Source: Flavobacteriales bacterium
GTDB taxonomy: Bacteria; Bacteroidota; Bacteroidia; Flavobacteriales_E; Vicingaceae
Direction: 5' to 3'
NCBI GenBank assembly: GCA_020635795.1
Contig: JACJZD010000004.1
Location: forward strand, 124,001 to 188,000
Length of the DNA stretch: 64,000 bases
The notes under the pieces are model-generated. The model saw only the letters and a program-made list of their open reading frames with translations, did no database searches and was not told the origin of the DNA. Both the position numbers and the translations under genes were made by a program. Of the stretch, positions 60,486 to 64,000 are shown piece after piece (positions within the stretch are counted from its first letter, which is position 1; each line of letters starts with the position of its first letter).

Positions 60486-61946
60486 TTACTCATTTATTGT
60501 ATTGGAAACATCGTAAATACAGTAATCGTTATTTTCTAGCACCACTTTATATTGATTTAGTTTTATTTCAGAACTAAAACTACGTTTTAAGATTACAATG
60601 TATTTCAGTCCTTTATTTTTTAATTCTTCAATGTATTTTTCGTTGCTAATGGTATGGTTGTCGGCTACCCATCCTTTTCGGTGCGAAAAATACATTGGCG
60701 TAGGGTAGTTGCCACTATTTATCAAAATCAAGTCATGTTGGTTCGATATTTTATCCAAATCCATTTCTAGATTTAAAATACCTAAATCGTTTTCCTTTAT
60801 GCTAAAATCATGTGTTTGGTTGGCGATGCCTTCAACAGAAATAGCAATTAAAACGATTAAAGCAAGTTTAGTGTTTTGCATTTTGATTAAACCGTAACCT
60901 GCAACCAATGCCATAACAGGGACAAACGGAATGATGTAATAGTTATGATGAGGAAATGTATAACCCGACTTAAAAATGATGATGGAAAAGCCAAATAAAC
61001 TTAAAGCAAAAACGGAATAAATTTTCCACTCTTTTTTAATAATGGATACCATTAAGCCAAATAAGAAAACAGCAAAACCAATATATTTAAGTGGGGTATC
61101 ATAAAACCGTTTAAGCGTTTCAGAAATATTTTGGGCTATTTCGGTAAAACCTTGACTAAAGCTTTTACCCATAATGAAATGCAAAAAACCAAATTTTTCA
61201 ACAAGGTAAGGAACCCAATAAAAGTACCATATCATTACAGGAATTAATCCAAAAAATGTTACTGTAGAAAATATTAATTTTCTGTTTAACGAGATGTTTT
61301 TGTTTAGAAAAAAAATCACAAAAACAATTAATAAATAACCAGAAGGGAGTTTTGATAATAAACCTAATGTTAGCAGTATTAAATAACTAATTAAGTACAG
61401 GTATTGCTTTTTATGTAGGTGGGTTTCTAAATAATTTGATCCATAGTATATACAAGCTAAAATCATAGACATAGAAAAGGTATCGGGCATTATTTTTCTA
61501 GAAAACTGAAACCAAATGGAGACAATTAAAATGATGGTAGCGTAAAATGCATGTTGCTCAGTAAAATATTTTTTTAACAACTTATAAAAGAACCAAAGCC
61601 CAAAACTTGAAATAATTAAATTGATTAACCTCCCATACCAGTGTTGGTAGCCAAACAACACAGAAACCAAATAATGCAAATAATTAAGCAACGGAAATTC
61701 CATTCCTGTAATGCCAGTTTTTTCACCTGCTATATCAATGCTGGGGTAAAATATATTGTTGTTAGTTTCTAAAAAATTTCTCGAAACCATTGTTACGGTG
61801 GTTTGCCTCCAATTATGGCTAACTTCAAGCGGTGGGTTTGTAATTCCTATTAACCTAATTAAAAAGAAAAAAAATATCCAAAAACGGATGTCTATCAGCA
61901 AATTTTTTATGCTCATTTGTGCCAGCTTTTCTTTAATTATTGCCAA
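60486..61946 (-). CDS. GT-C (GT39/ArnT-like) membrane glycosyltransferase
   Basis: The 486-aa protein has about ten hydrophobic helices and, after the first, the loop NPPLEVSHNWRQTTVTMVSRNFLE, typical of the dolichyl/undecaprenyl-phosphate-mannose transferase superfamily. The expected acidic/His residues of the first periplasmic loop are in place. Such enzymes move a sugar from a polyprenyl-phosphate donor to a lipid or protein on the outer face of the inner membrane. The acceptor is not known. Confidence 0.75.
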   Translation of the reverse strand: MAIIKEKLAQMSIKNLLIDIRFWIFFFFLIRLIGITNPPLEVSHNWRQTTVTMVSRNFLETNNNIFYPSIDIAGEKTGITGMEFPLLNYLHYLVSVLFGYQHWYGRLINLIISSFGLWFFYKLLKKYFTEQHAFYATIILIVSIWFQFSRKIMPDTFSMSMILACIYYGSNYLETHLHKKQYLYLISYLILLTLGLLSKLPSGYLLIVFVIFFLNKNISLNRKLIFSTVTFFGLIPVMIWYFYWVPYLVEKFGFLHFIMGKSFSQGFTEIAQNISETLKRFYDTPLKYIGFAVFLFGLMVSIIKKEWKIYSVFALSLFGFSIIIFKSGYTFPHHNYYIIPFVPVMALVAGYGLIKMQNTKLALIVLIAISVEGIANQTHDFSIKENDLGILNLEMDLDKISNQHDLILINSGNYPTPMYFSHRKGWVADNHTISNEKYIEELKNKGLKYIVILKRSFSSEIKLNQYKVVLENNDYCIYDVSNTINE

Positions 61947-62160
61947 TAGAAAATAAATTGAATGATACCTTTTAATGCTGTTGGGTTTTTCAAATTTAAT
62001 AATTCAATCAGACTTTAAACAGGATTTCTATTTTATTCAATTGATATAAGAAAGAGTTGGGTTAATAGGTGTAAGCTGTTTTTTTCTTAAAACAACCGTT
62101 GAGGAACGAAATGGTTGTTTTAAAGCTAAGCAACCCGAAGAGAAACGAGAAATTTTAAAT
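61947..62160. other. Intergenic stretch with nothing recognisable
   Basis: About 210 bp upstream of the glycosyltransferase gene, AT-rich, with a weak hairpin (AACAACCGTT...AATGGTTGTT near 62091-62120). It must contain the promoter of the glycosyltransferase gene, but no clear TAnnTTTG is seen on that strand. Confidence 0.5.
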
Positions 62161-62300
62161 GTCTAACGGTCAAGTATAAGCGTAGTGCGGGATTTTGGAG
62201 CGATATGCTGTCTGCCAACACGAAACTTTAATAGTAGCCAAAATAATAAATTTTAGCGATTCAACCCGCATTACGTTTATACAATGTTGTAAGCTGGCTT
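62161..62300. repeat. Long imperfect hairpin, attC-like
   Basis: GTATAAGCGTAGTGCGGG (62174-62191) and CCCGCATTACGTTTATAC (62265-62282) pair over 18 bp with two G-U pairs, separated by 73 bases. The element opens with GTCTAAC, which fits the integron R'' box RYYYAAC, but the far end TGTTGTAAGC does not match GTTRRRY well. Similar sequences occur between accessory genes in Bacteroidota, as I recall. It stands directly before the R-M genes. Bases 62300-62500 look like a continuation of the same repeat, and no gene is credible there. Confidence 0.6.
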
Positions 62301-62504
62301 TTCCTTTCAAGTTCTGGTTTGTCCTTATTAATCTCAGCTTTGTGTGTCCGCTGTTTTTAAGAATTTTGGAAGGGAGAGATTTAAAAAATAATTTTTCCTT
62401 CGGGTTGGCAGGTGGAAGCTCTTTTGCAATTTTTGGTTTGTGCATTGGCTTGTGCGAATTGCAAATGTGCTTACACTTGTGAAAAGGGTTTAATTTTAAT
62501 TATT

Positions 62505-62512
62505 TACCTTTG
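62505..62512 (+). promoter_or_regulatory. Putative -7 box of the HNH nuclease gene
   Basis: TACCTTTG matches TAnnTTTG fully, 30 bp before the ATG at 62543. A TTG at 62477-62479 is 25 bp upstream, longer than usual. Confidence 0.45.
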
Positions 62513-62542
62513 TCGATTGTGAAAAATCTTTTAAAGAAGTTA

Positions 62543-63517
62543 ATGGCAAGAAGAAAAACGGTAAATAATACAGGAATTCTAAGAGTAGGTGGTATTCCTT
62601 ATCACGATGCTTGGGTGGCATATAAATGTGTAAGTTGCCAAGAAATGAACTATGTCCAAGTCGGACAAAAGTTGCTGACGCCACAAGAAGCAATTGAAAC
62701 GGCTGTTTGGAAATGCGAACATTGTGGATTTATTCACTCAAAAGAAACCGATTTGCCTTTTGATAACTGGGAAGAAGAATATAACAGTGCTGATTCCACT
62801 ACTGCTTTGCGATTTTGGGAAGGTTTTTTTCGGATTGCAACTGAACACCCTGAATCATATTGGAAGCAATGTAATGTTTGTACTCGAATTTTGCCTTTCA
62901 ATGCTTTTAGCAAACATTCAGGCTGGGGTCCTTTGGAGAAGCAAATGGAATGTAGGAGTTGTAAGGGAGCCATTAATGCAGTTTTAAATCCCAAAAGAAC
63001 AAAAGAGCAGTTACACGAATCTGCCGTTCGAAGAAGAATAGCTGATTTATTTATAGAAGAAGAAAACGAATCAATTGACTTTCAGGATTTATTTAAAAGA
63101 TTTGAAAGTCGATGTTTCAAGACAAAAGAACCATTAGATATTAATCAACGCGATACCTGGTCAATTGACCACATTTTACCATCAAAATATCTCTATCCAC
63201 TTAAAAAGGAAAATGCAGCATTACTTTCAAAAAATGCTAACGAAAATAAAAGAGATAAATGGCCAAGTAAGTTCTATACAAATAATGAGTTAATTGATCT
63301 TGCCAGAATTACAGGAGCAAATATTGACTTGATTTCAAATAAGCTCCCAATAATGAATCACAACATAGATGTCAATAAGGGAGTTGAACGTTATTTGCAA
63401 GTCAGAGAAAAGTCAGACCTGCCAAAACGTATAAAAGAAATCAAAAAGATTTTGCTCGTATATGAATTGGTAGATAATCTTTCTCTCGAAAATAAAAAGC
63501 TGCTAGGATTCGAATAG
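62543..63517 (+). CDS. Zinc-finger/HNH restriction endonuclease-like protein
   Basis: The protein (324 aa from the ATG) has two zinc-binding modules, CVSC...CEHC (about residues 30-67) and CNVC...CRSC (about 112-142), followed by an HNH fold: ESRCFKTKEPLDINQRDTW, then SIDHILPSKYLYPL with the DH pair and ALLSKNANENKRDKWPSKF with the Asn and Lys of the metal finger (about 190-250). The C-terminus is helical. TTG 62510 and GTG 62519 would extend it, but the -7 box overlaps the former. It ends 3 bp from a convergent DNA methyltransferase, so it is best read as the nuclease of a type II R-M system. Confidence 0.8.
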   Translation: MARRKTVNNTGILRVGGIPYHDAWVAYKCVSCQEMNYVQVGQKLLTPQEAIETAVWKCEHCGFIHSKETDLPFDNWEEEYNSADSTTALRFWEGFFRIATEHPESYWKQCNVCTRILPFNAFSKHSGWGPLEKQMECRSCKGAINAVLNPKRTKEQLHESAVRRRIADLFIEEENESIDFQDLFKRFESRCFKTKEPLDINQRDTWSIDHILPSKYLYPLKKENAALLSKNANENKRDKWPSKFYTNNELIDLARITGANIDLISNKLPIMNHNIDVNKGVERYLQVREKSDLPKRIKEIKKILLVYELVDNLSLENKKLLGFE

Positions 63518-63520
63518 TTT

Positions 63521-64000
63521 CTATACAAGTACGAGATATTGATGCGAAGTTACCGTTCCTTTATCTCTTATACCGTGTGATTCGCAATGCTCTACACTTT
63601 CATCAAATAAGTCAGCAGTTTTAAACCAACGCTTACTTATTTTTTGAAGTTCTAATGCCATATCACATTTATTGCTTTTCCCTAAATGTAGAACAAAAGT
63701 GCCATCCTTTTTCATACGTTCTTTTGCTTGTCTAAATATGGATTCGTAAATGGCAAAATCAATTTTTTGCCTTTCATCTATAAATGATTTAGGTTGATGT
63801 TTGAAGTCAATTTCTGACCATCCAGTAAACCATATTCTAATCCAGTTAGCCAAATAAAATCTAGTGCTGTCAAAAAACGGTGGTGAAGTAATTATAGCAT
63901 CTAGGTTATTAATTTCTTGTGGCCAAACTATCGTTGTGTCTTGATTAAATATTTTACCGTTTTTAAAATTAAGCGGTAATTCTTCGTTAATTACTCTGTT
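63521..64000 (-). CDS. DNA methyltransferase, C-terminal part (runs off right edge)
   Basis: The frame is open on the minus strand from the window edge to the stop at 63521, 159 residues. It contains the catalytic motif IV TSPPFFDST of amino-methyltransferases (N4-cytosine or N6-adenine; SPPF favours the N4 type), then DFAIYESIFRQAKERMKKDGTFVLHLGKS, and ends TSHQYLVLV. The SAM-binding motif I must lie further N-terminal, outside the window, so the motif order is of the alpha or gamma kind. The converging nuclease gene makes it the protective partner of an R-M pair. Confidence 0.85.
   Translation of the reverse strand, partial: NRVINEELPLNFKNGKIFNQDTTIVWPQEINNLDAIITSPPFFDSTRFYLANWIRIWFTGWSEIDFKHQPKSFIDERQKIDFAIYESIFRQAKERMKKDGTFVLHLGKSNKCDMALELQKISKRWFKTADLFDESVEHCESHGIRDKGTVTSHQYLVLV

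Noticed and set aside
62195..62482. A 95-codon plus-strand frame (and a 91-codon minus-strand frame) across the attC-like hairpin
   Set aside because: Both frames lie over the hairpin repeat, have low-complexity, Phe/Leu/Cys-rich products without domain logic, and overlap each other on opposite strands. The structure of the DNA explains the region better than a protein.

Overview
The window is AT-rich, gene-dense bacterial DNA from a member of the Bacteroidota, most likely Flavobacteriales. The evidence is: type III glutamine synthetase; PorE-like and PorG-like proteins of the type IX secretion system (T9SS) and two secreted proteins with T9SS C-terminal sorting domains; -7 promoter boxes of the Bacteroidota form TAnnTTTG/TAnnTTCG, the best of them (TTTG-N19-TATTTTTG) in front of rpmH; glutaminyl-tRNA synthetase; and the short flavobacterial form of CarB. 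Genus and species cannot be read from the sequence.

Layout. 1-3.3 kb: end of glnN, then a PorE-like OmpA protein. 3.3-14.2 kb: a tight co-directional run (purM, prfA, pyrF, SPFH protein, DUF2851, PspC, K+ channel, sugar-nucleotide reductase, pabB, tilS, metal-receptor protein) with gaps of 2-9 bp or overlaps. 14.2-21.1 kb: patatin-OMP85 protein, radical SAM/SPASM protein, rpmH (53 aa), carB, a DUF4834-like protein. 21.1-28.2 kb: a zone rich in palindromic repeats of at least five sequence classes, holding a lone RluA-type N-terminal domain, an M43 protease, and a MarR regulator followed by fatty-acid beta-oxidation genes (fadJ-like, fadA, acyl-CoA dehydrogenase). 28.2-43.2 kb: GNAT, SiaC-like protein, outer-membrane protein, an M16 peptidase pair, nitronate monooxygenase/FabK-like protein, PorG-like protein, cysD-cysN, a fused 2-oxo acid dehydrogenase E1, aldehyde dehydrogenase, saccharopine-dehydrogenase-like protein.

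43.3-44.1 kb is the most unusual stretch. Read along the minus strand, an intact tRNA-Ala(GGC) with its terminator hairpin is followed by two copies, identical to the base, of a 340-bp unit. Each unit holds a 78-aa GIY-YIG nuclease gene whose stop codon abuts a headless 3' fragment of the same tRNA, followed by the same hairpin. 44.2-47.1 kb: a TPR lipoprotein with two unannotated small membrane proteins (52 and 56 aa), an aldo/keto reductase, RidA and a STAS-like protein. 47.2-60.5 kb: mostly translation, replication and envelope functions (ileS, DksA-like, lspA, a T9SS cargo protein, gltX-glnS-folB, ligA). ileS carries an in-frame palindromic repeat element coding for 35 residues just before its editing-site TTTPW peptide. 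60.5-64 kb: a GT-C type membrane glycosyltransferase, then an attC-like long hairpin and a restriction-modification pair (zinc-finger/HNH nuclease converging on a DNA methyltransferase that runs off the right edge).

Candidates for something new, in order: the tRNA-GIY-YIG tandem cassette; the protein-coding palindromic element in ileS; the attC-like hairpin next to the R-M genes; the small-protein pair; the double GAAA-loop leader of gltX-glnS. All functional statements are from sequence reading and family knowledge; no search or folding program was run.
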